From Rhizaria sp. SCN 62-66 (Eukaryota; Rhizaria, unplaced): DNA of 64,000 nt. The stretch's first letter is position 1. Each line of letters starts with the position of its first letter. Positions 46,371 through 57,499 of this stretch are shown here, in pieces. Where the stretch lies: assembly GCA_001724265.1 (NCBI GenBank), contig MEDY01000016.1:62001-126000 (forward strand). Reading direction: 5' to 3'. The position numbers and the translations under genes were made by a program. Under the pieces are notes generated by a model that saw nothing but the letters and a program-made list of their open reading frames with translations, made no database searches and was not told the origin of the DNA.

Positions 46371-47608
46371 CGCAGCAGCAGCAACAAGCGCAGGCGCAGG
46401 CGCAGCAGCAGGCGCAACAGCAGCAGCAGAAGCGTGGCCAGATGCAGCACATCACGATCACCCCTCCGGCCAACGCTGCCGTGACCGCGATTGCGGCCGG
46501 TGTGCCTGCGACGCCCCCCGGCATGCCCCACCCTCAGCCCTATCCCCAGCAGCAGCAGCAGCAGTGCCAGCAGCAGCAGCAGCAGCAGCAGCAGCCGCCG
46601 CAGCCGCAAGTGACTGTGGCTGGCGGCGGCGGCGTGGCCGGCCTGCGTCCGCGCGCGTCTGCGTCTGCGGACGCGATGCCGTCGCAGCTCATGTCGACCA
46701 TCATCGACGCGGCGGCGCGGTGGGAGATCCTGGTCGACGAGCCGTCGCTGGGAACTGGCCACTTCGCGCAGGTCCGCCGTTGCCGCCACCTCGTCACGGG
46801 GGAGCTGTACGCCATCAAGATCATCGACAAGAAGGACCTGGCGCAGTCGTGGCCCGTGGTGCAGGCCGAGATCGACATCCTGCTCCACGTCGGCCAGCAC
46901 CACAACATCGTCGGGCTCGTCGACACCTTTATGGACGGCAAGTACTTCTACCTCGTCATGGAGCTCTGCCGCGGCGGCGACCTCTTCTCCCGCATCATGA
47001 AGATCGGCAAGTACACTGAGCGCGACGCCGCGCGCGCGTGCCGGCAGCTGGCTCAGGCGCTATAGCACATCCACAAGTGCGGCGTCACACACCGCGACCT
47101 CAAGCCCGAGAATATCCTCCTCGTCGACGAGTCGCCCGACTCGCAGATCAAGGTCGCCGACTTCGGGCTCTCGAAGCTGATGCCGCAGGCGTCTGACCAC
47201 GTGATGCGGACTGTGTGCGGCACGTGGGCCTACTGCGCGCCCGAAGTGATCAACCACCAGCCCTACACGTCGGCCGTCGACAACTGGACGCTGGGCGTGC
47301 TCATGTACATCCTCGTCTCCGGCTACCACCCGTTCGACCCGTACGGCAACGCGCCCGAGCCCGTGCTGCTGCGCGCCATCCTCGACTGCAAGTATGACTT
47401 CTGCGACCCAGTGTGGAACGAGATCTCGCCGGAGGCGCGCGAGCTCATCTCGTCGCTGCTGCGCGTGCGGCCCGAGGAGCGGCTCTCGCTCGAGACCGTC
47501 CTGCAGTCGCCTTGGATCCAGGGCAACGCCAGCGAGCGCGAGATGCACCACCTGCTGCCACGTCTTTCGTCGCTCCAGTACATCAAGCAGCGGCAGCAGC
47601 AGGCGTAA
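45323..47608 (+). CDS. CaMK-group Ser/Thr protein kinase with polyglutamine N-terminus and in-frame TAG
   Basis: One exon, 761 residues if the TAG at 47063-47065 is read as an amino acid, ending in TAA. The first 450 residues are low complexity, rich in Gln, His, Ala and Pro, with a pure run of 27 Gln at 323-349. The kinase domain spans about 467-735: glycine loop LGTGHFAQV, YAIKIIDKKDL with the catalytic Lys, MELCRGGDLF, HRDLKPEN (590-597), DFG starting at 613, CGTWAYCAPE, and DNWTLGVLMYILVSGYHPF. It resembles calcium/calmodulin-dependent kinases. The TAG is codon 581, between LAQAL and HIHKCG, in the helix just before the catalytic loop. All conserved parts on both sides are in the same frame, so it is either a sense codon, a recent nonsense mutation or a sequencing error; the window's stop usage favours the first. 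The position does not fix which residue is inserted, though Gln and Leu both fit. Confidence 0.88.
46289..46369 (+). repeat. Pure (CAG)27 trinucleotide repeat
   Basis: Twenty-seven uninterrupted CAG codons within the kinase gene encode a Gln run. Shorter interrupted CAG tracts lie on both sides (about 45900-45945, 46110-46190, 46370-46430, 46546-46600). Confidence 0.97.
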
Positions 47609-48725
47609 CGGAGCGCGCGGATGTTCCCGCCGCGACGCTCGCCACTACCCCCGCCATACTCGTGCGCTCGCGTCACACGTACCTCGACGCACACACGTCC
47701 GTACGCACCCCTCTGTACACTCACTTCTGATTCACCGATGTGCACGCCCAGGCGCGCTGCCCCGCCGCACGCACCCTCTCGTGGACGCCCATTCGTTCCC
47801 TACACACATAACTTAACACACAACTCTCCCGTACCACACGACAACACCGCACAACCACACGCATTCGTTCCCCTTAACTTACTTATCGGCCTCTTCTTTG
47901 CTTGTGTAGCCGGATCCATTTCACCCTGGGTTACATCGGTGTGATCTCTGTTCACTGTGATGAAACTCAGCAGGTGTTGTCTTTATATCCGCGAATAACA
48001 AGCATCAAAGGCGTTGCCACATCAAAGCTACAATTTTACTTTTATTTTTGCATTGTTTACACGGGTTCGCTCACACCCGCGCTGGACAGTGTATCACGTA
48101 CAAAATTCACTTTCACGAACGCTATCACAAACGCGCTCTTGCTGCTGTTACGCAGTCACTCACTCCCATGCGTGCCCTTTGACGCCCACCCCCGCGCACG
48201 CACCGATTCTTGGACTTTGTTTTCGCTCGCTCGCGCCGGTCTCCCGATATGTGCACCACACATGTTCTGTCGACACCAGGCTCGCGGTCGCCCAACAACA
48301 CCGATCCAACATGAGCGGTCTTTACGTTTGCGGGTGTTTCACGTGAGTTTGACAAGTGCTGCGTTTCGTACTCGTTGAGTTTTGTTTCTCAGCTCTTTCT
48401 GTGTTTTTTTTTTCATTAAAAATATTCTCCTTTTGTCTCTTGTTTCAGGCTATGACATATGATCCTTGTAATTCAGTCTCAGTTCAGAAATGCCTGTTAA
48501 TCCGTGCGCGCCGTTGGGCGCGCGTGCTCGATTCGCACATTTCGTGGTCACGATTCCGAAAAATCCAAACCATATCCCCACCCCTCCCCACTGCGTGTTT
48601 ATTTGATTACAATCGTCATTTTTGTCTTGTCCAAAACACATCGTATTGTCTCACTTTTCTTGTACTAGTCTAGATCTATCACAAGCAGTATAGAACAACC
48701 TCCGTAAAAATAATTCCATCATAGT

Positions 48726-48755
48726 CAACAACAACAACAACAACAACAACAACAA
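48726..48755. repeat. (CAA)10 microsatellite
   Basis: Ten perfect CAA units in non-coding DNA. Confidence 0.95.
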
Positions 48756-49031
48756 ATCATCTTCCAGAAAAACAATCAACACGTCCAGTCAAATACTGTA
48801 ACACACAATACTCAGCTCACTCAACAACGCCAACAAGTTCTTTGCTTTCGCGGATCTCTGTTGTTTGTTGTCCATATCCGTTCGTCTTTAGCTTTTTTTC
48901 CTTTTTCATTCCAACTTGTGAACCGTGTTTTTGCCTGTTTCTGTCTGGTTGTTCTATCTTTGTTCACCCCTCTTTTTTGTTGTTGTTGGTTTGTCTCTGC
49001 GTCGCATTTATTCAAACCATATTCCCTGTAA

Positions 49032-49072
49032 CCCCCCCCTCCCCCCCACCCCCCTCTCCACACACACACACA
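49032..49072. repeat. Poly-C tracts followed by a CA repeat
   Basis: Three cytosine runs of 8, 7 and 6 separated by single T or A, then CTCTC and a short (CA)n. On the minus strand this is a G-run array able in principle to form a G-quadruplex. Confidence 0.9.
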
Positions 49073-49687
49073 AGCTGATCACCCGATGGCACGCCGCGAC
49101 TGCGCTTTTTCTGCACTGTTGCTCTCCGTGTTTTCTGTTTGTTGTTTTGATTCGTTGTTGGTGTGCTTCCTTGCGAGCCTGTCTTCTGAGCGTCCGTGGT
49201 TGCGCGTTCACACTCGCGCGCGCGTTGTGTTGTTCCGTGTTCATTCGTGTGCTTTTTCCTGCTTCTTTTCTTCTTATGTTTCTCATAATTCTTCCTCACA
49301 CATTGTGTGCCACGTTTAACATTCATACACACATCGCCTTTTCAATCACAACATTTCCACACTGGAGCAACCGGTTCCTTATTCTTTTTTGCTAATGCGC
49401 GAAAAATTCAGAAGATACTTTGATTTCACCAAGAAGGGTATAATTTACCAAGTAAAAAACAGGATAGTCAAAAGCGAAAAAAAGCATTGATACAAAAGAC
49501 AGATTCTATGTCCGTGAATTCACCGAGCTTTATTGATAATCTTTTTTAAGTTCCGGCCCCACAAATCACAGTATCGTTGCGTCGTTTGTACCGACCAACA
49601 AGACACCACGATTAAACGATTCAAAGCGCTCACGAAGCAGACCACACATCTCGCTGCTAACTCGCTCCATCACCGTGCTCACCGTGC

Positions 49688-50704
49688 TCACTGAGCGCCG
49701 GCACCGGGCGGCTGCTCGCCACCCGGCGCGCCCGCCTGCCCGAAGGAGATGCTGTAGGAGCCAGTGGCTGGATCCTGCACGGCCTTGAACTGGTCCAGAC
49801 TCATCCCGAACTTGCCCAGGATCGTGTTGCCGAAGCCCTTAAGCTTGTCAATCATCTCGTCCTTCTGCTTCTCGAACCGGGCCGCGACCTCCTTCTCCAG
49901 CGCGGGGAGGCGCTTGGCCAGCGCTGTCTCCTTAGGGTCCAGCTCCACCGCGCGCTTGTAGTCCTCCACGGCCTCCGACAGCCGGTCCAGCTTCTCGTAC
50001 GCGCGGCCGCGGCGCACGATGGCCTTGACATAGTCGGCGTCGAGGTGCAGACATTGTGAGCACTCATACACGACGTCCTCCCACTGCTCCAGCATGAAGT
50101 GCGCGGCCGCCTTGTTGCTGTGGTACACCAGTCGCGCCGGGACGTCATCGTCCGGCACCGTCAGCAGCGCCTCGGCGTAGCAGTCCAGCGCCGACTCGTA
50201 GTCGCCCTTGCCAAAGTGCTTGTTGCCGCGCTCCTTGGCTTCCAACGCGCGCGCCGCGTCCTTGGGCAGGTTGTCAAAATAGTCGTCGTCGTAGAACGTC
50301 GCGGCAGGGTCCTCGCCCTCCGCCGCAGCCGTAGTGGCAGCGGCAGCGGGCGCGGAAGAGGCAGCGGCTTCGTCGTCGTCGGAGGCGCCGGCGTGGGGCA
50401 CGGTGCTGTCGTTGGTGCTGCCTTGCTCGCCGCCTTGTTCTCCGCCTTGTTCGCCGTCGGTTTCGGTGGCGCCGCCGAAGGGGCCGTCGCCGTGTTCGTC
50501 TTCGTCCTCGTCCTCGTCCTCGTTCTCGTCCGCGTTATCGTCACCGTTATGGCCGTCCGCGCTCTTGGTAGTAGAGCAGGAGTTGGCGTTGAGCGCGGTA
50601 GAGTCGGAGTCGCCGCCGAGAGAAAGAGAGCTCACACCCGCGGTGACAGTGTCGGCAGTGGCCTGAGCAATCTCGTCGTCTTCGATAATCTCGATCGTCG
50701 CCAT
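49688..50704 (-). CDS. TTC1: Tetratricopeptide repeat protein 1 (TTC1)
   Basis: An intronless 338-residue frame ending in TGA. The first 150 residues are highly acidic (Asp/Glu runs, GEQ repeats) and probably disordered. Residues about 155-270 hold three TPR motifs: AKERGNKHFGKGDYESALDC, then LVYHSNKAAAHFMLEQWEDV and YVKAIVRRGRAYEKLDRLSE. The C-terminus, KLKGFGNTILGKFGMSLDQF followed by GSYSISF, is the distinctive TTC1 tail. TTC1 binds Hsp70/Hsp90 tails and certain G-alpha and Ras proteins in animals; a co-chaperone or adaptor role is likely here but not shown. It shares a divergent upstream region with the BMT5-like gene. Confidence 0.92.
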   Translation of the reverse strand: MATIEIIEDDEIAQATADTVTAGVSSLSLGGDSDSTALNANSCSTTKSADGHNGDDNADENEDEDEDEDEHGDGPFGGATETDGEQGGEQGGEQGSTNDSTVPHAGASDDDEAAASSAPAAAATTAAAEGEDPAATFYDDDYFDNLPKDAARALEAKERGNKHFGKGDYESALDCYAEALLTVPDDDVPARLVYHSNKAAAHFMLEQWEDVVYECSQCLHLDADYVKAIVRRGRAYEKLDRLSEAVEDYKRAVELDPKETALAKRLPALEKEVAARFEKQKDEMIDKLKGFGNTILGKFGMSLDQFKAVQDPATGSYSISFGQAGAPGGEQPPGAGAQ

Positions 50705-51148
50705 CTGGGAAAGTACAAGAGAGGTTTACGTATAAAAAAAGAAGTTTGATATAAAATATAAGAAATATGATATGATTCATTCCGAGCATGTCAGGAGACG
50801 GTCGTGTTGATGTGGTTCGTCTTCAAAACAAATTGTCTTCAGATCTGCCGCCGAGTGGCCACAGACCGAGAGCTCGCGAAGGCGCACCTCGGACACATCG
50901 TTATATTTCGTCTATGATCGTCAAGCAGATATGAAACAGCGATGTTAGGATACAACACACGATTTCCGTAATGCCCCCTTTATTATATTTCTTAAGACCC
51001 TTGTTTGCCTTTCCTGCACTTCTTTTCCTGCCCCCACCACTCCCACGGCACTGCCCCCTGTACTCGCACACCACACTGCACCGCACTCTGACTGGCTATC
51101 TTTCCTCTCTGGCCACTTCCAGCGCCGTCGGCTTCGCTTTGTGTTCCC
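50705..51148. other. Divergent promoter region of TTC1 and the BMT5-like gene
   Basis: About 440 nt. AT-rich on the TTC1 side, C-rich near the BMT5-like start. No gene seen. Confidence 0.55.
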
Positions 51149-53711
51149 ATGTCCAGCGGCCGCGGACTCGTTGTCCACAACCACCTCGCGATTCTCAACG
51201 CGAACAAGACCATGAGCAAGCGCACGCACAACCTCTACTGCGCACCCAAGGCCCACTCGAGCGAAGGCGGGCTCATCCTCACCGTCGGCGACGGAGATTT
51301 CAGCTTTTCGCTCTCGCTCACCATGGAGCTTGAGCTGCGCAACCGCACGACGGGCATGTCCCGCCTGGTCGCGACGTCGTACGATCCGCTGGCGCAGGTC
51401 CTGGCCAAGTACCCCGCATCGGCAGTCACACTCGACAGCCTTAAGAGCCAGGGCGTGTGTCGCCTGCACAACGTTGACGCCACGCAGCTCATCCCTTCGC
51501 TCGACAAGTCCCTCGCCATCTCAATTGCGCAGAAGCGCCCCGGCTTCACCCCGCCGCCCTCGTCCACCTTCACCCGCGCATTCTCCCGCATCATCTTTAA
51601 CTACCCCGCCGTCGCCAGCGCGACGGCCATGCACGGCGCCGAGGCCAAAATCCTCCTCACAGACTTCTTCCGCGCCGCGCAGCCTGCGCTGGCGCCACCT
51701 ACCGTGCCCTCAGTCTCGGCGGCCGCGCGCGCGGCGGGGCTCCCTGCTGACGCCGCGGGGCTGCCCGAGCTGCCGCTGTGCGAGACCGCGGCGATCAACG
51801 CCAGCAAGCAGTCGTACAACGCTATCCCCAGCGTGCCCGCCACGAACAGCAGCAGCAGCAGCGCCAACGCCAAGGGCGGCAACGGCAAGCAGCAATCTCA
51901 GCAGCAGCCGGCCGCGCTTGCGGCGGGCAGCGCGGTGGACACGGACGCTGTCTTCGGCGGGCAGGTGCACGTCACCCTGCGCACCACCAGCGCCTACGCG
52001 GCGTGGGAGGTGGTCGAGGTCGCGCAGTCCACGGGGCTGCGGCTGCTCAAGACGGCCGCTTTCAACGCCATGCACTACCCCGGCTACAGCGAGCAGCGCA
52101 CCGCGGGCTCGGACTTCATGCGCCACACAGCCGGCACCGTCGAGCACAACAGCGGCAGCCGCAAGCACGGCGGCGGCGGCGGCGGCGCGGCGGGGGCCGG
52201 CGGCGACGGCGGGCTCATCTACGTGTTCGTGCGCGCGCCCGCGCTGTGGGTGGCCGAGGGCGTGGGCGCGGCAAGGGCCGGCGCGCGCGGCGCCGCGGCG
52301 GGCGCCGTCGTGACCCGCAAGAAGGTCAAGACGGTGCTCGTGCGCAAGGCTAGCAGCGACGATGACGACGCCGATGATAGCGACGCGGACGACGCGGACA
52401 ATGAGGTTGCTGACGATGAGAAGAAGGTCAGTAGCAATGCAGATAACGACGACGATGAAATTGTTCAGAGCAGTAAGGTTGCGAAACTTGCGAGTGCTGC
52501 TGCTGCGCAAGATGATGACGATGATGACTACGATTTTGACTCGGCGTTCGCCAACGCGCCCGCGCCCGCTGCCATCGCCGCTGCATCGATCCGCAAACCC
52601 ACGGTCGACGCGGACTCCGAGTCAGACTCTGACCCCGACACTGCTGCTGAGGCCGCCGCTGCTGCCGCTGCCGCTGCTGCCGAGGCCGCGGCTGAGGCCG
52701 AGCGTCGCCGCGCCGCCGCCGCCGCTGCTGCTGCGGACGCTGTCGATCAGCACGGCATTCCGGCGTCCATCTCTGCGCTGCTGCGCAAGATGACGTCGCT
52801 GCCGTCGCACTCGCGCATGTCCCGCAACGCCGGCGCGGAGGCCAAGGCCGCCGCGGCCGCAAAGTGCCCCGCGCAAGTCGCTGCGCTCGTGGCCGCGCGC
52901 GTCAAGGCGTACGGCAGCAACAAGCCCGTGCCGGAGACGCTCGCCACCGTCCCCGTTGCAGGCGGCAGCAGCCCTGCGGGCGCCAAGGGCAAGAAGGGCG
53001 ACGCCGCTGCCGCTGCGACCGGCGCCCCCGGCTCCGGTGCCGCTGCTGCGGCCGCTGCCGCCGCCACCGCCGCTGCTGCGGTCGCCGCGAGCGCCTCGCC
53101 CCTCGACGCCCGCGCGGCCAACGCGGCGGCCCTGGCCGCGGCGGCCGCCGCCAAGGCCGCCGCGGGGCCGATCGTGCGCAAGACCGAGGTGGCGCGGCGC
53201 GCGATGCCGCTGGCGTTCGACGTCGACGAAGACGCGCTGGCCACGCGCGCGGGCCGCATCGCCGGCGTCGCCGAGACCGTCAACGTAGGCGACATCATGC
53301 GCGAGAGCTTCGAGGCCGAGTTTAAGGCGCAGCAGGCGCGCTCAGAGGCCGCAGCGGCCAAGGAGAAGCTCCGGCTCGAGACGAAGGCGGCCAAGCTGGC
53401 CAGGTACGTTAGACAACGAAACGACGTAAAAATAACAAAAAAAGATATATCTCACTGAAAATGCTTAATGACATCGATATTTTTGTTAGTGCAAACATAT
53501 GTTGTATTTTATGGTATATGTCTTTGTTGTACTCGATGAATATCTCATATTGCGTTTATACTGTTCCTTTCTTCTTTCGCTTCACCTCGCGTTGCACAGG
53601 TGGGCTGCGGGCGTCGGCGCGAGGCCTGTGGGGCCCGTCGGTCCCGGTGGCGCTGTCGAGGCGCGCATCGACCAGGTGAGCGACCTCTTCGACGTCCGCC
53701 GGTCCAAGTAA
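51149..53711 (+). CDS. BMT5-like rRNA (uridine-N3) methyltransferase domain protein
   Basis: Two exons (51149-53403, 53600-53711) give 788 residues ending in TAA. Residues about 47-330 form the BMT5-like Rossmann domain (DUF2431): ILTVGDGDFSFSLSL, LVATSYDPLAQVLAKYP, a LHNVDATQL strand, FSRIIFNYP, and later GGQVHVTLRTTSAYAAWEV and FNAMHYPGYSEQ. In yeast Bmt5 methylates a uridine of 25S rRNA. An Asn/Ser/Gly-rich insert splits the domain. The second half is low complexity: acidic runs, then long Ala stretches with coiled-coil potential, ending in a short basic tail in exon 2. That half is unlike known BMT5 proteins and its role is unknown. The in-phase join AG|G restores Arg; the donor is GTACGT. 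Confidence 0.85.
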
Positions 53712-54354
53712 GCTTTGTTGGCGAATACACGCGAAGAATAGCACGGATACCTATGCGAGCTTCGTGACAATGCACTTGCTTAACACTGAGCAAGGATATC
53801 ATTTATTACCTAGTCAACGTTATGTTACAGTCATACGTGCATGCACGCGCATTCATGTCTTATGTTACATGATAAACACAAAGTCAGGTCAACAAACGAT
53901 GCACAGATGCGAATACATCATCATGTTCATGTGGACGTTACGCAATCACCGGTCAACACGAGATGTGTTTAGTGGAGTGGAATATACGACGTAAGGATTT
54001 GATAATATTGTTTATGTTGTGTTCTATTGTATTTGAATTATTTCTGTAGTGATGTGGTTTTGTCATTGTGAGCATAAATAAGGGTAAAGTGACTCTCCAA
54101 TGAATAGGGATACGCGCACGATATTGATGTGCGTATGTGTTGCGTTGTGACGTATTTTCGACATAATATTATCTTCGCTTGGTGCCGTTACTGTTGAACT
54201 AGAATGGAATTGCTAAAGTATGATAAAATTAAAGTTATGACCAGCGAAAGACGAGAATCCTGGTCAAGCTAAGTCAACTCTGTACACTTTGTACCGTTTC
54301 GCTTGGGGGCTCGCTTGCATTTTTGCATGCTTGCGCGCAAACGTAGCTGCTCGC
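53712..54354. other. AT-rich intergenic region between convergent genes
   Basis: About 640 nt between two 3' ends. No gene or RNA recognised. Confidence 0.55.
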
Positions 54355-57061
54355 TTACCAGCGGGCGCCCTGGCTGCCGCCACGGTAGCCACCGCTGCCG
54401 CCACCATTGCGGTCGTTGCCGCCACGGAAGCCACCGTTGCTGTTGTTGCCGTAGCCGCCGCTGTTGCCGCCATAGCCGCCCTGGTTGCCACCACGGTTGC
54501 CACCGTAGCCGCCGGCGTTGCCGCCGCGGTTGCCACCGTAGCCGCCCTGGTTGCCGCCACGGTAGCCGCCGCTGCCGCCACTGTTGCCGCCGCGGTAGCC
54601 GCCGCTGCCGCCGCGGCTGCCGCCCTGGCCGCCGAAGCCGGCGTTGGCGCGGCGCAGGAAGAGCTCGGCGGGGAGACGCTCGAGGATGCGGACCTCGCCC
54701 AGCCCGGCGACCGTGGCGGCGCCCGCCTGGCCGTTGGCCTCGATGAAGTCGTGGAGCATGGGCACGACCGAGTCGGGGATGTCGAGCAGCAGGAGCGCCG
54801 AGGTGGACGTGGACGCACTCGCCGTCACGGGTGCGCCGATAGCCGCAGTGAGCTGGCGCGCCGCCTCGAAGGCCGACACGCGCGGGTCCGCGACGGAGAT
54901 CGTCGTCATGTTAGGCGCGGAGGCGAGCAGCGAGAAGGACGTGCCGGCGCTGGGCTGCGCGCGCTCGATGAGCATCTCCACCACCGAGGTGAGGACGTCC
55001 TTGTAGTTGTTGTCGTGCTTGTCCAGCAGACGCGTCGCGATGTCCATGGCCGCGGCCGTGGTGCTTGAGAGCGGGTCGGCCGCGCCCTCCTGCTCCGTCA
55101 CGCGGCGCACGCGCGCCAAGGTGCCGGGCACGGCCGCGTTCACGTTCTGGAGAAAGGGTTGCGAAAAAGAAACAATGAAAAGACAGCATGCAAAAAATGA
55201 GATATTAAGATGATAAAAAGATATAAAGACGTAGCCAAAGAAAACACCACACAAGTGATCAAGTATACACAGTAATTATTTGTTCCAATGTACCTGGAAG
55301 ACAGTGCGGAGGGTGGCGGCGTCGATCTCGCTGGCCGTGAGGTCGCTTGGCACGACCTGCGAGAAGCGCACGCCGGTGGCGGCCGAGATGGAGGCCATCT
55401 CGGCGCGCGCGCGCTGGTCGTAGAGCATGACGCACGTGCCCTTCTTGCCGGCGCGGCCAGTGCGGCCGGAGCGGTGGACGTAGCTTTCGATCTCCTTGGG
55501 GACGCCGCACTGGACGACGAGGTCGACGTCGGGGATGTCGATGCCGCGCGCCGCCACGTCGGTCGCAACCAACACCTTGAGCTGACCCTGGCGGAAGCGC
55601 TGGAGAATCGTCTCGCGCGTCGACTGCGAGATGTCGCCGTGCAGCGCGGCGCAAAGCTGCTGGCCGCGGCGGCCGTTCATGGACGAGCTGGTGCTGCCGC
55701 TGGTGGCGTTGAGGCGCGTCTCGAGGTCCGACGCGAAGGCCTTGGTGTCGGAGAAGACGATGGTGCGGCCGGTGTGCGAGTAGGCCTTGATGAGGGAGCG
55801 GATGATGACGGGCACGTCGTCGACGCTGGCGGGCATCGCGGCCGCCTTGTGCGTGATGAGCGTGGGCGTCTCGCCCGCGGCCGCCGACGCCGCGCAGTCG
55901 ATGAAGACCGAGTCGCGCGTGTACTTCTGCGAGATGCGGTTGATCCACGACGGCACGGTGGCCGAGAAGAGGATCGTCTGGCGGTCGCTGGGCGTGTTGG
56001 AGAGGATGCGCTCGATGTCCTCCGCGAAGCCAACGCGGAGCATCTCGTCAGCCTCGTCGAGCACGACGTGGCGCGTCGCGGCCAGGTTGAGCACGCCGCG
56101 CTCGATGTGGTCCTTGAGGCGGCCGGGGGTCGCAATCACGACATCGACGCCGCGCGACAGCGCGCGCACCTGACCGTCGTAGGGCGTGCCGCCGTACACG
56201 GTGCACACAGAGAGGTTGGGGTCCAGGCGCTCGATCTCGCGGGCGACCTGGTTAGCGAGCTCGCGGGTGGGCTCCAGGATGAGGATGGGCGCCGTGTTCG
56301 GGGCCGGGCGCGGGTAGTTGGCCTGCACCAGGGCGTCGATCAGCGGGAGACAGAAGGCGAGCGTCTTGCCCGTACCGGTCTTGGACTTGCCGATGACGTC
56401 CTTGCCCTCCTTGATGGGGCGCAGCACCTCGGCCTGTGTTACGATTCGTTTAGAAAAACAAATAAAGGTGCGAATTATGTGAGATCAGCTATCATTTGGA
56501 TATAAATGCACACGTATGTAGGGAAGTAGTCGCTAGATACTAATTCTTCTGGTTTGATATTACAGAGCGCCGCTCTTACGGATACACCACCCAGAATGCG
56601 CATATATGAGTTGGGAGAGTGCATGAGCATACCTGAATGGGGAAGAGCTGCTCAATGCCAAACGACTTCTGAAGCGTGTTCACGATGGACTTGGACAGAC
56701 CGAAGTTGGTCACGGCCAGCGCCTCGTTCTTCTCGATCGTGTCGGCCACGGCGGCGTTGGCGCTGGTGCCGGCGGACGCGCCCGCAGCGGCGGCCTCGGC
56801 GGAGAACGCGGCGGCGGGGGCGGCGACGACAGGGCTCACAGCGGGGGCCACGGTTACGGCGATGGGCTTGAAGGCAAGCGAGGGATGCGCGGCGGTGAAG
56901 AGCGAGGCCACGGGAAGCGCGGCGACGACGGAGGGGCAGGCGGCCGCGGCAGTGCTGGAGCCGGACGTTGCGGCGGCCGCGAGGGGGCCGAGACGGGCGG
57001 CCGTCTGAGCGACGGAGCGCGTCACCTGACGGGAAACCGCAAGCTTCGCAAGCGACTTCAT
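54355..57061 (-). CDS. DEAD-box RNA helicase with mitochondrial-type leader and Gly-rich RNA-binding tail
   Basis: Three exons (56633-57061, 55294-56433, 54355-55146) give 786 residues ending in TAA; introns 199 and 147 nt. The N-terminus (MKSLAKLAVSRQVTRSVAQT) is a basic, Ser-rich leader suited to mitochondrial import. Helicase motifs: Q motif GIEQLFPIQ at the exon border, SKTGTGKT (160-167), PTRELANQ, DEAD (269-272), SAT, ARGIDIPDVD, HRSGRTGRAGKKG. After the helicase core a domain of about 150 residues resembles the DDX21/DDX50-type C-terminal region, then about 110 residues of GGYGGNRGG-like repeats. The layout recalls plant mitochondrial PMH helicases and the DDX21 family. Such proteins unwind or remodel structured RNA; a role in mitochondrial intron or rRNA processing is inferred, not shown. 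Walker A has Ser where most DEAD proteins have Ala. Confidence 0.9.
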
Positions 57062-57499
57062 GGCTGTGTGCAAAGAGAAGAGTGAGTTACACACGGATAG
57101 AGTGGAAGGAAAAGGAGGGCGAACGGTGAGAGACGTTGGGGCGAGGCTGCACGTCGAGAAGTGGGCTGGAGGTCGGAGAAACAAGGGGCTGGAAAGAGAG
57201 TGATACAAGCTGTTTTCACAACACAAAAAAAGATTTACATAATATCCGCCAAAATAACTCCAGCGTTTTCTTATCTCGACTCCTGACGGGGCATTGTTCG
57301 CTTATCCTGCAGCGAAATGCGTGGTCTTCGGTCTTCAAGGTTGCTCGCCCACGGTCCTTGCGGCTTGACTTTGATCTGGGACATTTTTGGCATTCGAGAA
57401 GGTATATCACGCTCTAGTCGGTGTATTATTTCATTTGACTAAGTAAGCCGGCTGTGCAAAGCCTTGAAGCACTTGAATATATCACTCCGATATATGCCG
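57062..57499. other. Region between tandem minus-strand genes
   Basis: About 440 nt with the helicase promoter and the 3' region of the HAD gene. No other feature seen. Confidence 0.55.

Larger units (their letters stand above)
47609..49687. other. Long pyrimidine-biased non-coding region
   Basis: Over 2 kb between the convergent kinase and TTC1 stops, the longest gene-free stretch of the window. The plus strand is rich in C and T, less AT-rich than other gaps. It includes (CAA)10 and a C-tract with CA repeat, listed separately. Open frames are rich in Cys, Phe, Ser and His with no domain. It could be a long 3' untranslated region or an unannotated non-coding RNA. Confidence 0.5.

Noticed and set aside
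47011-47065. A possible 55-nt intron (GTACAC to TATAG) that would remove the kinase TAG
   Set aside because: It is not a multiple of three and would break the frame, it is far shorter than other introns, it is GC-rich like exons, and it would delete a conserved kinase helix.
45323-47608. The kinase as a pseudogene
   Set aside because: Only one TAG interrupts it, with no frameshift and all catalytic residues kept; the window's lack of TAG stops makes a sense codon more likely.
47902-48378. A 158-codon open frame after the kinase
   Set aside because: Composition is Cys/Ser/Phe-rich, it follows the pyrimidine bias of the region and has no recognisable domain.
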